DNA from: Naganishia liquefaciens
Lineage: Eukaryota; Basidiomycota; Tremellomycetes; Filobasidiales; Filobasidiaceae
DNA length: 64,000 nucleotides
NCBI GenBank assembly: GCA_013423385.1
Contig: BLZA01000030.1
Coordinates: 124,001 to 188,000, forward strand
Direction: 5' to 3'
The first letter of the stretch is position 1. Every line of letters starts with the position of its first letter. Below are positions 1 through 10,168 of the stretch, piece by piece. The translations under genes were made by a program, and so were the position numbers. The notes beneath the pieces are model-generated. The model ran no database searches and was not told where the DNA came from. It saw nothing but the letters and a program-made list of their open reading frames with translations.

Positions 1-1
1 T

Positions 2-549
2 CTTCTCGGATCATCAAACGCCACGGCCTCGTGCGACCCGATCGCTGGTAACGGTACAACGGGAATATACGGCCCGCTCTCGTACTGTTCTCCATCGGTC
101 AAGCTTTCCTACGTGTTTAGCGCCTACTACGAGTCCCAGAACCGACGTGCCGATGCGTGCGATTTCGCCGGCAATGCAACAATCTTGCGAAACCGTGAGT
201 CCTGCCATTCCCACTTGTCTCGCGAAAACCCCGGAATACATGAGTTCTGATGACGAATGACACCCATTCTCTGTCTTTTTTTTCTATAGCCCCCAACACG
301 GCCCAAGACGCTTCCGACGCCGCCAACGCCTGTCTCGCCGAGGACCCCGCCGGCGGAGTCTTTACGCCCTCCGGGACCGCGCCTTCCACGGTTTCTGCCA
401 CCGGGACCGGTACTCAGACGAGTGCGGCCGCGGCGACGAGCAGTGGTGCGACGAGCGGTGCTTTGCCGCAGGTGGGCCTGCGAGAAGGGTGGGCGGTGGG
501 TGTGGGAATGGTCGCGGTGGTGCTCGGTGGAATGGCGGTGTTGGTCTAG
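2..549 (+). CDS. GAS/GEL-type beta-1,3-glucanosyltransferase, C-terminal part (5' outside window)
   Basis: Two exons are visible (<2..194 and 290..549) around a 95-nt GT-AG intron. The first exon carries the end of an X8/CBM43 cysteine-rich module: SYCSPSVKLSYVFSAYYES, then DACDFAGNATI, which is the closing signature of glycolipid-anchored wall glucanosyltransferases of family GH72. After the intron comes a short linker, then a Ser/Thr/Ala/Gly-rich stretch of about 45 residues, and finally a hydrophobic tail (VGVGMVAVVLGGMAVLV) ending directly at the stop, as expected of a GPI-attachment signal. Family knowledge: these enzymes elongate wall beta-1,3-glucan at the outer face of the plasma membrane. 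The catalytic domain lies upstream of the window, so activity cannot be checked. Confidence 0.85.
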
Positions 550-856
550 GCGCCCGACGTGCATGTTCTCGAGAGCGAGGCAAGAGAGAAGAAAGGAAGG
601 AAGCCACCAAGTGTGCAGGCTGTGGGCGTTGTTTGTATGGCCACCATCTTTATTATAGTTGCACAGTATATATACCCTATGGACATCTAATTGGAGCGCA
701 GGGAGATGCGGCGGTGCGCCCGCCGCAAGCCCCCCGCGGGCAAAGGCTGTCTGATGTAATAAACGGGGGCAATCTTCATGCTATCCATCCACCACGGCCC
801 TTCCCCGTCCCCCTTCACATCCCTCCCATCGCCCTCCCACTCGCTCAACACCACCC
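550..856. other. intergenic gap between glucanosyltransferase and UPF3
   Basis: No coding exon is supported here. An AT-rich stretch with TATATATA lies near 668-675, about 185 bp before the UPF3 start; it could serve the 3' end of the upstream gene or the UPF3 promoter. The rest is pyrimidine-rich on the + strand just before the UPF3 ATG. Confidence 0.4.
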
Positions 857-2497
857 ATGCCAGACCCAAAACCATCCACCGCCGCCCCGCGACTCAAGCT
901 CGTCATCAGGCGTCTCCCGCCCACGATCCCCGAGGATATCTTTTGGCGCAGTGTCGCACCTTGGGTCGATGAAGGCAAGAGTACGTGGCGCAGGTGGTAC
1001 CAGGGCAAGAAGGCGGATGAGTGAGTGCGCCTCAGCACGGGTAAAGATTGAGTGCTGAGCAATGAGCGGTCCTCGCGTCGCAGCTCGGTCCGCCAGCATC
1101 GTGTCTTTTCGAGGGCATATGTCATGATGGCGGATTTCGACAAGTTGCGGGACTTTGCTGCCGCATTTGACGGGCATGTTTATCGGGGCAAGGACGGTCA
1201 GTCAATCAATCGATCTAATACTCTGCGGCTCGGGAAAGTCTGAGAAGCGTTTCTCTCGTTGTAGGCGGCGAATACCAAGCTGTCGTCGAGTATGCGCCGT
1301 CGCAAAAGATTCCCAGTCAAAAGAGCAAGCCGAGGGTAGACGCGCGCCAGGGACAGATCGATAAAGGTCTGTCCATGCTCGGCTCTCCCGGGGGCTCGCG
1401 TTTTACTGACCGCGATCGTCCGCTCAGATCCCGATTTCTTGTCCTTCCTAGAGAGCTTGTCGGCCCCGGTCGTCAAGCCCGACGTCACCACCCTCGGCAA
1501 GTCTCTTACCCCCCCCCCCCTCCCCTGCGATCTCAATCTCACAAGCTAACCACTACTCGCAACAGCCCCAGCAGAACCGTACGACAAGCACCAGTCGACC
1601 CCGCTGCTCGAATTCCTCAAAGAACAGCGTACGGCGAAACGCGGCGGCCACGACGGCGGCAAAGACGCCCCGCGAACGCGCCGCGAAAGAGAACGGGAAA
1701 AGCTCGAGAAGAAGCGGGCCGGCGGCGACAAGTCGAGTGCGAATGGCAAGCCATCGGCGCAACGTATGACGGCGCCGTCGGGGACGCCGAGTGTCGTTCC
1801 GGGGCAAGTCAAGATTGCGAAGCGACCTGTTGCGACGGGCGATGAGCAATCTACATCAAAGGATGCCAGGGGGGCCAAAAAGGGTACGGCGGGTGTGCCA
1901 TTATCCGAGGCGGGCAAGCGCGGCGAGGTAAAGATCCAGGTCAAGACGCCGGCAGGTCAGGCCACGGGTGGTGCGGGACAGGGCGGAAAGCCCAAGGGGC
2001 CGGCCCGGGGTGCGAAAGCCAACGGCGGAGGCGGAGGCGGAGGCAGCGGTGGCAAACAAGTCGTCGAGAAACCGCGTCCCGCTGGCGGCAACAGGTCTAC
2101 AACGCCTCAGCCCGCTGGCGCGCCCGGGGGAGCGCCCGCGGTCCCCACTCCATCAGCCTCGTCAGCACAAACACGACAACGTCCGCCCCGGGGTCCCGCC
2201 AACCTGCTCGCCGCCGCTTTGAAATCATCCGCGCGAGACCACACAACGCGATCCGATACCGACGCGAAACCTACGCGTAACCGTCCGGGCAAACCGAATG
2301 CGCCGTCAGAGGCTGCTCCGACGCAGGGCACGACGGCCGGTGATGCACCTCCCTCCGCAACGACGGCGGCAGCGTCTGGCGAAAGGGCAAAGCGACCGCC
2401 GAGGAATCGCGGGCGGAAGGCGGGCGGCGGCGGGGATTCCGCGCAGGACAAAGGCGGGGACCAAGCGGGCGCCAATGTCGCGCGGATCGATGCGTGA
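857..2497 (+). CDS. UPF3: UPF3, nonsense-mediated mRNA decay factor
   Basis: Exons 857..1020, 1084..1196, 1265..1366, 1428..1496 and 1566..2497 give 459 residues. The N-terminal 150 or so form the Smg-4/UPF3 RNP-type domain: LKLVIRRLPPTIPEDIFW, then SRAYV, FDGHVYRGKDG, AVVEYAPSQKIP and a late TPLLEFLKEQR helix. UPF3 bridges the exon-junction complex or terminating ribosome to UPF2/UPF1. The rest is an Arg/Lys/Gly/Ala/Pro-rich disordered tail. Intron 4 (1497..1565) must start with GC (GCAAGT): only that donor keeps the frame across LAPAEPYDKHQ. The start is the first ATG in frame with the domain and lies 13 residues before it. The gene converges with VMA7, with about 100 bp between the stops. 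Confidence 0.9.
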
Positions 2498-2599
2498 TGT
2501 GTGTTTGCCATGAGCTCGGGCGCTCAATGTAGTCCAAATAGTGTTATACAACGATACTGTTACACGACGGGCCGGCTTTCCCGCAAAGGACGCCTGCAT

Positions 2600-3267
2600 C
2601 TAGTCTCCACGCAGTTTCTGCACACGCTTGAGCACGGAATCCTTTTCCGGATCTATAAAGCAAGGACCTCATGAGCACGCGATTCCCCGCCGATCCGCAG
2701 CCCGTGCGGGACGCTTCGAGCAAAGACGAGGACATACCGTATGGGAAATCCTTGCTCGGGATCTCTAGCAGCGCCGGGAACGCCGCTTGATACCGATCGA
2801 CAATCCCGCGGATCTTGTCTGCTACCTGTTCCCCCATCGAAGAAGAGCGGCCCCATTTGTTAAGCCCCCGCATGCACACCGCGCAAAATTACAGGGAAAG
2901 AGGAGACGTACGTGCTGGTTGATGAGGAGGATCGCGATATCGGGACGTTCGGTGAATTCCTGGAACGCCGCCTCGATGACAGACGTCGGTGTCTCTGCGC
3001 GAAAACCCATCGTGAGTACCAGGGGACCATGCCTACTAGAAGAGGAACGCACTCGCATCGACGGTGAGAAAGTTCTTTTTCTGCTGCTGATTGACGTGCC
3101 CGATCCCGGCAAGGAGCAACCCCGTGATCGAGTCCTGTTCGGGGAAGAGTTTCAGTGGGTTATTAGCTTTTTAAGGTACGCGGCCTCAGCTCATGTGGAC
3201 CCACTTCATCGCCGATGACGGCAATCAGCGTTCTGTCCTTTGCTGCTGCTGCTCCTGCTGCTGCCAT
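2600..3267 (-). CDS. VMA7: V-type proton ATPase subunit F
   Basis: Exons from the start are 3205..3267, 3053..3134, 2912..2994, 2738..2825 and 2600..2652, giving 122 residues, the family's usual size. After an Ala-rich leader the protein runs [49 protein letters not shown], then [14 protein letters not shown] and [11 protein letters not shown] at the end; all are V-ATPase F landmarks. The subunit sits in the central stalk of the V1 sector and helps couple ATP hydrolysis to rotation and vacuolar acidification. All four introns are GT-AG, 58-86 nt, and phase checks close. The gene is head-to-head with SPF27 over 229 bp, so the two probably share a promoter region. Confidence 0.93.
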
Positions 3268-3496
3268 TGTGGTGTGTGACGAGGGGAAGACGGGGACCGA
3301 TCCAGCGAGGGAAGGGGAAGAGAGAGTCGTCCCTTATGGAGGGCGGCAGGGCGAGCGGGATGACTCATGGCGGAGATACACGCGCCATGTCCGCTCCATC
3401 ACCCCGTCGCCGTCCCAGCTCTACTAGACAGCAGTCAACCGAGGGTCCTGCTTCATCTCGTCGCCTCGCCTCCTGAACACGCTGATTGCACACACC

Positions 3497-4276
3497 ATGG
3501 ACACCCTCATCGACGCCCTGCCCTACGTGGACAAGGAGATTGAGCAGCTCCCAGGTACGTCCGCGCGTCGCTTTCAGCGGGAGAAACGCCCCAGCTGACC
3601 ACTTTGCCCCGCCGTAGGACTCAAGGATGCCGTGCTCAAGGAGATTCAGAGGGAGATGAAGAGCACGCCCAAGGTCGCTGCGGATGATGCACGACTGCCC
3701 CCAAAGGCCGACATCTTCTCGGCAAGTTCCTACTTTCCTATTTCTTTCAGGCACCTTGGCTTACCACCCTAGCCGCAGAATTCCCCCAACCTGTCCACAC
3801 TCCTGCAAGGCTACCCGTCTCAAACACTGACCACCACCAAAGCCGTCGATCCATCGCAATGGCAGGTCCCGCACATCCAACCCTCTACCAATGCCACCCC
3901 AGACGAATGGACCACCGCCGAACGGAAAACCCGAATCGCCCTGGCGCACATGGACGTCCGTAACACGAATGCCCAATTACAAGCGACGTATGCGCCCAAT
4001 GCGTGGCTGATCCGCAACTACCAGCTCGAGGGAGAGGCCAAGGAGATTGAACACGAAGTTGTGCAATGGACAGAGCGCGTGACCGAGGTGAATCGCGCGC
4101 GAAGGGTGTTTCAGGAGGACAAGGGAAAGCATCTGGCGGCGCTCGAGACAAGGTGGCAGGATTTGGTGACGGGCACGGTGCAGCTCGAGTTGGCAAACGT
4201 GGCGCTGCAGGGCGAAGTGGATGCGCTCGAGCGGAAAGCCGCCGCGCTGGAAAAAGAGCTGAACGAGAGGGTGTAA
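3497..4276 (+). CDS. SPF27: pre-mRNA-splicing factor SPF27 / BCAS2 / Cwf7 family
   Basis: Exons 3497..3554, 3618..3721 and 3779..4276 give 219 residues. The N-terminus MDTLIDALPYVDKEIEQLPG and the long C-terminal coiled coil (WLIRNYQLEGEAKEIE onward) fit the BCAS2 domain. Family knowledge: SPF27 belongs to the Prp19/NTC complex, where its helices pack with Prp19 and Cef1. The second intron (3722..3778) starts with GC (GCAAGT) after codon TCG. No GT donor nearby combines with either possible acceptor to keep the frame, so a GC-AG intron is the best reading. The gene converges with the DnaJ gene, leaving about 90 bp between stops. Confidence 0.88.
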
Positions 4277-4364
4277 TGCCGGCCGGGCGCGTGACCTTGC
4301 CTTTTGTTGTATAAGAACCCAAAACCTCATGTATACTTCTGCCGAGTCACTCCGGTACAACTTG

Positions 4365-6100
4365 TTACAAGAAGAACACCTGGCCTCCCTCGGACGGTCT
4401 ATGCTGCGGCTGCCCGAGCGTCGAGAGGCGCTGACAACTCTCGATCGGCTCGGCCTGAATCTGCCGGATCGCTTCATAGTCGGCCCCGATCCCGAAGAAT
4501 CCACGATGGGCATCGATGCGGTCCCGTTTGCGCTGTTTCCCTTGTTCACACTACACGCCGAACGTCTAAGCCCGCAAAGCTCGGTAGATCGGCGTACCGC
4601 GCGTCAACTCACCTGCGTCTGCAGCGTCCGGACGTAATACTGGTCGACGCCATTCTCAAACTGCCGCAACTTTGGACTCTGCCTGCCCGCGCTCGGCTGA
4701 TCCCTCATGTTCTCCGATATGGATTCGTATATCGGATGCCGCTCCCACACCTGCTTGTCCACATAATACGGCACGCCCAGCCCGCTCGTGACGCGTTGCT
4801 CCGTAAACGGCGCCATGGGCGCGTACCGGAATTCCGGGTCCGGGACGGGTCCAAAGCCAAACAGCGAAGGAAGGTAGGAGAGACTGGCGAATGCGAAAAG
4901 GAGGAGAAGCGGTAGTAGTTGGACCCAACTCGGCGGCGGAGTCTGCGGCTGGGCTTGTTGTCGTGCGCGCGCACGCATGCCCGGACCGCCAAACGTCTGG
5001 AACGTTCCGCCCCGGCCAAAGCTCGTCGTGTACACTGTGCGAGCGCGAAAAAAATCAGCGCCAGCCGACGGACACAACATGAGATGGGGGAAAAAAAAAG
5101 GCTACTCACTGGGCCCGCCGCCGAAACCTCCGCCACCGAACCCGCCGCCGCCACCGCCGAAAAACATGTTGAACAGGTCCTCGGGCGTGATTTCCTGCTC
5201 ATGCGCAAACCCTGGACGTCCGCCTCCGAACCCACGCGACATGCTCGGCCCCCCGCCGCCGCCGCCGCCGCCGCCGCCAAACCTCGATTCCGGATCGTGC
5301 GTTGGGTTCGAGTCGTATGCTGCGCGCATGTCGCCGTCAGAGAGGACCTGGAAAGCTTTGGAGACCACTGCGAAAGGGAGAGGAGAAGAGGGTCACGGGA
5401 GGTATCGAAATGCGCCGAGTGAGGCTAGCTTACTTTTGAATGCTTCATCCGCGCCTGGCGCGCCGCTGAGAGACGAGGGTCAGCACTGTGTGAATGGACC
5501 TCACACCGAACGTTGTCCTACTTTTTATCCGGATGTAATGCCAGCGCAAGCTGTTCCCGCGTCAGTCGTCAATCTACTCAGAGTGCATCCATCAACTCAC
5601 TTTGCGATACGCCTTGCGAACGTCATTTTCCGAACACGTTTTCTGCACTGCGCACGCACCCTAATCGTCAGCCAGACGACACCAAGGCCTCCCCTCCCGC
5701 CCAATGACTTACAGTCCAAAATCGCGTAATACTCGGTCACCTTGCACGCCCTCACCCTTTTCACCACCGCTCTCTGCTCCGGCGTACTCTCCCTCGCCTT
5801 TCCCGCCGCCGCATCCCCCTGCCGCTGCCCATGCCCGGGCCTATGATGCGTCCCCGCCGCACTCGGATGCACCTCGGCTCCCGACGCCGACGCCTTGGCC
5901 TCTGTGTCTCCAGCTCCTCCTCCTCCTCCGGAAGCCTCCCGCCTGTCAATCTCCGCCACCAGCTCATCCGCCGCACGCGTCTCGTACATGCCTTTACTCT
6001 TCATTGCCAATCGGCGTGCGACATTGTATTTCCCCTCGGCGAGTCGTTGGCGCGCGACGGCGAGGGCGGCTTCGGCGTCGGCTTGGCGGTCGCTTGACAT
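4365..6100 (-). CDS. ER-membrane J-domain protein, DNAJB12/14-like (DUF1977)
   Basis: Seven exons (5713..6100, 5601..5647, 5522..5550, 5434..5465, 5110..5367, 4613..5034, 4365..4550) give 453 residues. The N-terminal part is an alpha-helical region with AVARQRLAEGKYNVARRLA, typical of DNAJB12/14/18. The J domain is spread over five small exons: TEYYAILDLQKTC, AYRKLALALHPDKN with the HPD motif, and FQVLSDGDMRAAYD. A Gly/Phe-rich stretch follows, then one transmembrane segment near SWVQLLPLLLLFAFASLSYL and a C-terminal DUF1977 domain. Such proteins recruit Hsp70 to the cytosolic face of the ER for degradation of membrane proteins. An in-frame ATG 55 codons upstream has no family support, so the start at 6100 (MSSDRQ) was preferred. 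Confidence 0.88.
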
Positions 6101-6846
6101 TGGGGCGCTGCTGTGTGCAAAAGTTGAAAGGTGTGAGGGGCGGGTGGTTAAAGTGTGTCTCCAGCAGGAGGGTGGCCCTTGTGGAGTGAGTGAGTTGAGT
6201 GAGTGAGTGGCACCACGGACTGCACACGAACCCACCCATTCGATCGCTTCAGCCGAGTCGCTCAACCCGGCGAGCTCGGCCGCCGAAAAACACGTGGATC
6301 ACGGCGGACGGCGGGCAGTCGCCACCGCGTCGCATATGCCTCGGGCCCAAGGGCACGGGAGCTTTGCCATTAACACTTGTGCCTCGTCATCTCACACAGC
6401 CGACCATGAGACTCGCACCAAGTGTAACACCTCTTGCAGGCAGAACTTGGAAACAGCTTGTATCTGCAGCGAATAAATCATACATGGACCGTGGCGAGGT
6501 GTTCTTTTTCTGGGAAGCGTAATGAGCATTCGGACTCTACCCTGGACACGGGATCTCTATTCTGCCTTGCCGTGGGAAAACGGACACACTCATCCGACTC
6601 TACCATTGCACGCGCGCGTATACTCGATGGCCGAAATCCGCCACGAGGAAACGTCGGTCGGGGGGCTCGCTCGACCTGGGCACGCGGGGCGGCGCCTCCT
6701 TGTAGCTCGCCTTGTTTAACGCGTCGGCGCCCACCGAAACGCAGCAAACGAGCGATCGGGCAGGCGGCGTTTTGCCATTTCATCCCATTCATTCCACGCT
6801 TGCATCTCCGTTTACCCCGCATCTCTCTCCCATCGCCATCAAGACC
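6101..6846. other. divergent intergenic region between the DnaJ gene and HIS2
   Basis: About 750 bp between two divergent start codons. It must hold both promoters. Open stretches on both strands lack supported starts, splice signals or family similarity. The segment just before HIS2 is pyrimidine-rich. I see no recognisable operator or RNA gene. Confidence 0.4.
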
Positions 6847-9065
6847 ATGCATTCCCACCACTCGCATTCGGGGGAATTCTGTCGTCATGCAGCACAGGGG
6901 ACGACCCTGGAAGAGTGTGTTGGGACGGCGATCGAGTGTGGGTTGACGACGTTGGGGTTGTCGGAGCATTGTCCGAGGTATCGGCGGGAGGATTTGTATC
7001 CGGAAGAGGTGAGTCGACCGACCGAAGGGAGCGAGAATACCTCGAGCGGAGCGACAATCCCTGTCTCGTCGAGCGAAGCGAGAATAGGAGGCGCCGCAGG
7101 CTAGAATCCTCCGAGGCCGTCGTAGGACGGCCGAGCATCAGGTCGTCGAGCGGAGCGAGGATACCTTTCTCGTCGAGCGGAGCGAGGATTCCTTTCTCTT
7201 CGAGCGGAGCGAGAGCACCTCTGGTCGAGCGGAGCGAGAATAGGAGGCGCCGCAGCCCAGAATCCTCCGATCCCGTCGCAGGACGGCCGAGCATCAGGTC
7301 GTCGAGCGGAGCGAGGATACTTTTCTCGTCGAGCGCAGCGAGAATCCCTGTTTCGTCGAGCGAAGCGAGAATAGGAGGCGCCGCAGGCTAGAATCCTCCG
7401 AGGCCGTCGCAGGACGGCCGAGCATCAGGTCGTCGAGTGGAGCGAGAATACTTTCTCGTCGAGCGGAGCGAGGATTCCTTTCTCTTCGAGCGGAGCGAGA
7501 GTACCTCTGGTCGAGCGGAATGAGAATAGGAGGCGCCGCAGCCCAGAATCTCCCGAGGCCGTCGCAGGACGGCCGAGCATCAGGTCGTCGAGTGGAGCGA
7601 GAATACTTTCTCGTCGAGCGGAGCGAGGATTCCTTTCTCTTCGAGCGGAGCGAGAGTACCTCTGGTCGAGCGGAGCGAGAATAGGAGGCGCCGCAGGCTA
7701 GAATCCTCCGATCCCGTCGTAGGACGGCCGAGCATCAGGTCGTCGAGCGGAGCGAGGATACTTTTCTCATCGAGCGGAGCGAGAATCCCTGTCTCGTCGA
7801 GCGCGGGGTCGTCGTAGCTTTGCCGAGATCACTGTCCAGTCGACCACGGACGCGCTGGCCGTGTGTCAGATATGAGCCTCTTGGGCGTAATGATGATCAC
7901 CCAGAGTCAAGCATACGAGCTCAGAACATGACAGACGATCGCCAAGCTCCTGTTCGTCGGCTGGTATTCTGTTGCGCCCTGCTCCCCGAGGCCAGAGATC
8001 TCAAACTTATCGATCATGACAGACGCCCTCCATGTTCTCTCCGTGGGCGCGCACCCCTGTGATTACTTTGCTAATCTACCTCGACAGCAAGACCTTACCC
8101 CGGAAGACCTTGAACAAACCTTCCTCGCCTACTTGACCGAAGCGCACCGTCTCAAACGTCTCTACGCCTCGCAGATCGACCTCCTCGTTGGGCTTGAGAC
8201 CGATTATATCACGCAGCTTGACCTCGACGCGCTCGAACGCTTGCTCGAGCGCGAAGGCGAACGGATCGAATACGTGGTCGGGAGTGTTCACCACGTGGCG
8301 GAGCAAGGAATCGATTTCAGTGTCGAATGGTGGAAGGCCTGTCTTGCGGGATTTCAGGCGCCGTCTTCTGCCGACCCATCGGCCTCGAACGACCTGCCCT
8401 TTTCAGACCAGGCCATCACATCCTACCTCCACGCGTACCTCGCCGCTCAACACACCCTGCTTACGCGGATTCAGCCACCCGTAATAGGCCACTTTGACTT
8501 GTGTCGTCTGTATGTGCCGCACCTGCCTCTCTCCGACACCTCGCGCTTTCCGGGGATATGGGACGCCGTCGTGCGGAACGTCAAGGAAGTCATAGCGTAC
8601 GGAGGCATGTTTGAAGTCAGCGCCGCCAGTTTCCGTAAAGGATGGGAAGACGGGTACCCGGGAAAGGATGTCCTGCAGGTGAGTCCCCGCAAAGCCATCT
8701 TACCTGGACATTCAAAATCTCTGATACCGCCCACGCTACAGTGCATCATCGCTCACAAGGGTCGCCTCTGCCTCTCCGACGATTCGCACGGCCCGCAAGC
8801 CGTAACTCAAAACTACGCCCGTCTCCGTGCCTACCTCATCGCGCAAAACGTTACCGAGCTCTGGTACCTCGCCAGCGTGGATGGCCAGGCCGATGCAGGA
8901 CAGGAACAAAACCAAGGCATGAGCAATCCACGCAGGAGGGCATGGACATGGCTTGATCCGGTGCGGAGGCGTGTCATACCGCGGCGGTATGAGGGCAGTT
9001 GGGCCGAGGATGATTTCTGGACGCAGCTCGAAGATCGGCAACGGGCTATCGGAAGGCAGTCATAG
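6847..9065 (+). CDS. HIS2: histidinol-phosphatase, PHP family
   Basis: Exons 6847..7008, 8088..8678 and 8742..9065 give 358 residues. The N-terminus MHSHHSHSGEFC carries the metal-binding His cluster of PHP-type histidinol phosphatases. Further landmarks are GLSEHCPRY, GLETDY, YVVGSVHH, GHFDLCRLY and SDDSHGP. The enzyme hydrolyses L-histidinol phosphate to histidinol, the penultimate part of histidine synthesis, in the cytosol. Intron 1 (7009..8087) is 1,079 nt, roughly 20 times the usual length here, and about 780 nt of it is a tandem repeat; donor GTGAGT and acceptor CGACAG join YPEE to QDLTPEDLE in phase 0. Intron 2 (8679..8741) is 63 nt without an in-frame stop, so retention would insert 21 residues near the active centre. 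Confidence 0.92.
7030..7806. repeat. compound tandem repeat inside HIS2 intron 1
   Basis: A unit ending in AATAGGAGGCGCCGCAG recurs at about 7083, 7239, 7370, 7525 and 7680, giving periods of 156, 131, 155 and 155 bp. Each unit is built from shorter blocks of roughly 26-30 bp that share TCGAGCGGAGCGAG with small changes (GGA/GAA/GCA), and each carries the spacer AGGACGGCCGAGCATCAGG. No matching block was noticed elsewhere in the window. The array is GC-rich and differs from the flanking intron sequence at 7807-8087, which is unique. One + strand frame stays open over the first two units only, so protein coding by the array is unlikely. Confidence 0.93.
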
Positions 9066-10168
9066 TAACATGGGCAACAGAATCTTCATCCTTGGGGAAG
9101 CTGGAGAGGTCAAGTTGACGAGCTCTCCTTTTGTATATCCTGCTGAAGCGCCGAAAACTAACGGATGAGATCTCGTCCCTAACATCTGTCCACCATCTCG
9201 TGCAAGACTAGCTCGAACTTTCGCTCATCCCGGCAGCCAAGAAACCACCCACATTGTCGACTTGGGTGCGTGGCTCAAGCACTTGAACTAGAAAAGCTTT
9301 AGCCATCCGAGGCATTCTCCGCCCCTCTTTTTCTGCCCGCACTGGCTGCACTGGTCGCGTTGGTAGGGCTGCGGACGGTCAAAGAAGCTGCCCTCGGAGT
9401 CGATTGTCATGAAACATCACCATTAGCGAATGCATCCAGTGGTGTCTGTATCTCTTGCTGATTCAATGGTCCCGACGGATATCTTTCTGGCGATAGCGAT
9501 GGTAGAGTCTCGTTCATGTACCCAGAGGGCGTGTGCGTGTGACCGGGACTGACTAGCTTTGGGGTTTCTTCGGTTCGCCAAGGTTTAGCTCATTGGCGTG
9601 ATTGGTCACTCTTTGAGACTGCTGCCATTTGCATGAACATGCCTTTCCGTACAAGTACGCGTAGGTGTCAGAAATCTTGATTCAACATACCGCGCGCGCG
9701 CACACACACATAGATTTCGCCTGTTTGTCAACTTTGACATCTGTACAACAGAGGCAAGCTCGCTCGACGGTTCACCGAGAGATGCAGACATTCCCCATTC
9801 CGCTCATACCATCCAGTAGTCTTCTTCTCGCACGAGATGAAACTGATCGCTCGATGGACCTCCGAGGTGACTCGAGGCTCCTCCTACACAGGCAAACTAT
9901 TTGCCTGCAGGGTTGACATGGCGTGGCACCTGCATCTGACTCTCTGACGGGAAAAGCCAGGATCGAATTGCGTTTGTCACAACCCCTCAGATGCATGCGG
10001 CTCACAAATCAGGCCCTGCTTTCAGCCGCGAGCGATGGATACATAGGAATGGGTATAAAAGTCACACATCAAAGGAATCAACATGATCCGGCATGCTACA
10101 AACGGCCAAATGGCCAAGGCAAAAAAAAGCAACAGCTACACTTTGCCTATCCTTCCATTCATTCAAAT
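9066..10168. other. gene-free region between HIS2 and the GPI-anchored protein gene
   Basis: About 1.1 kb between two convergent stop codons. I see no supported exon. A short alternating CG/CA run lies near 9691-9710 and a TATAAAAG near 10053 faces no + strand gene. Open frames here, including one near 9923-10621 on the + strand, are shadows or random. Confidence 0.4.

Noticed and set aside
489-1058. 189-residue open frame on the + strand
   Set aside because: It overlaps the end of the glucanosyltransferase gene and UPF3 exon 1 in another frame and is a GC-rich shadow.
7030-7806. CRISPR-like or coding repeat array
   Set aside because: Units vary in length and sequence, there are no unique spacers of constant size, and the array lies inside a eukaryotic intron. 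The open frame over it breaks after two units.
9066-10168. tRNA or other small RNA genes in the larger spacers
   Set aside because: I looked for B-box-like GGTTCGAATCC and cloverleaf partners by eye in all spacers and found none that pair; a covariance search was not possible.
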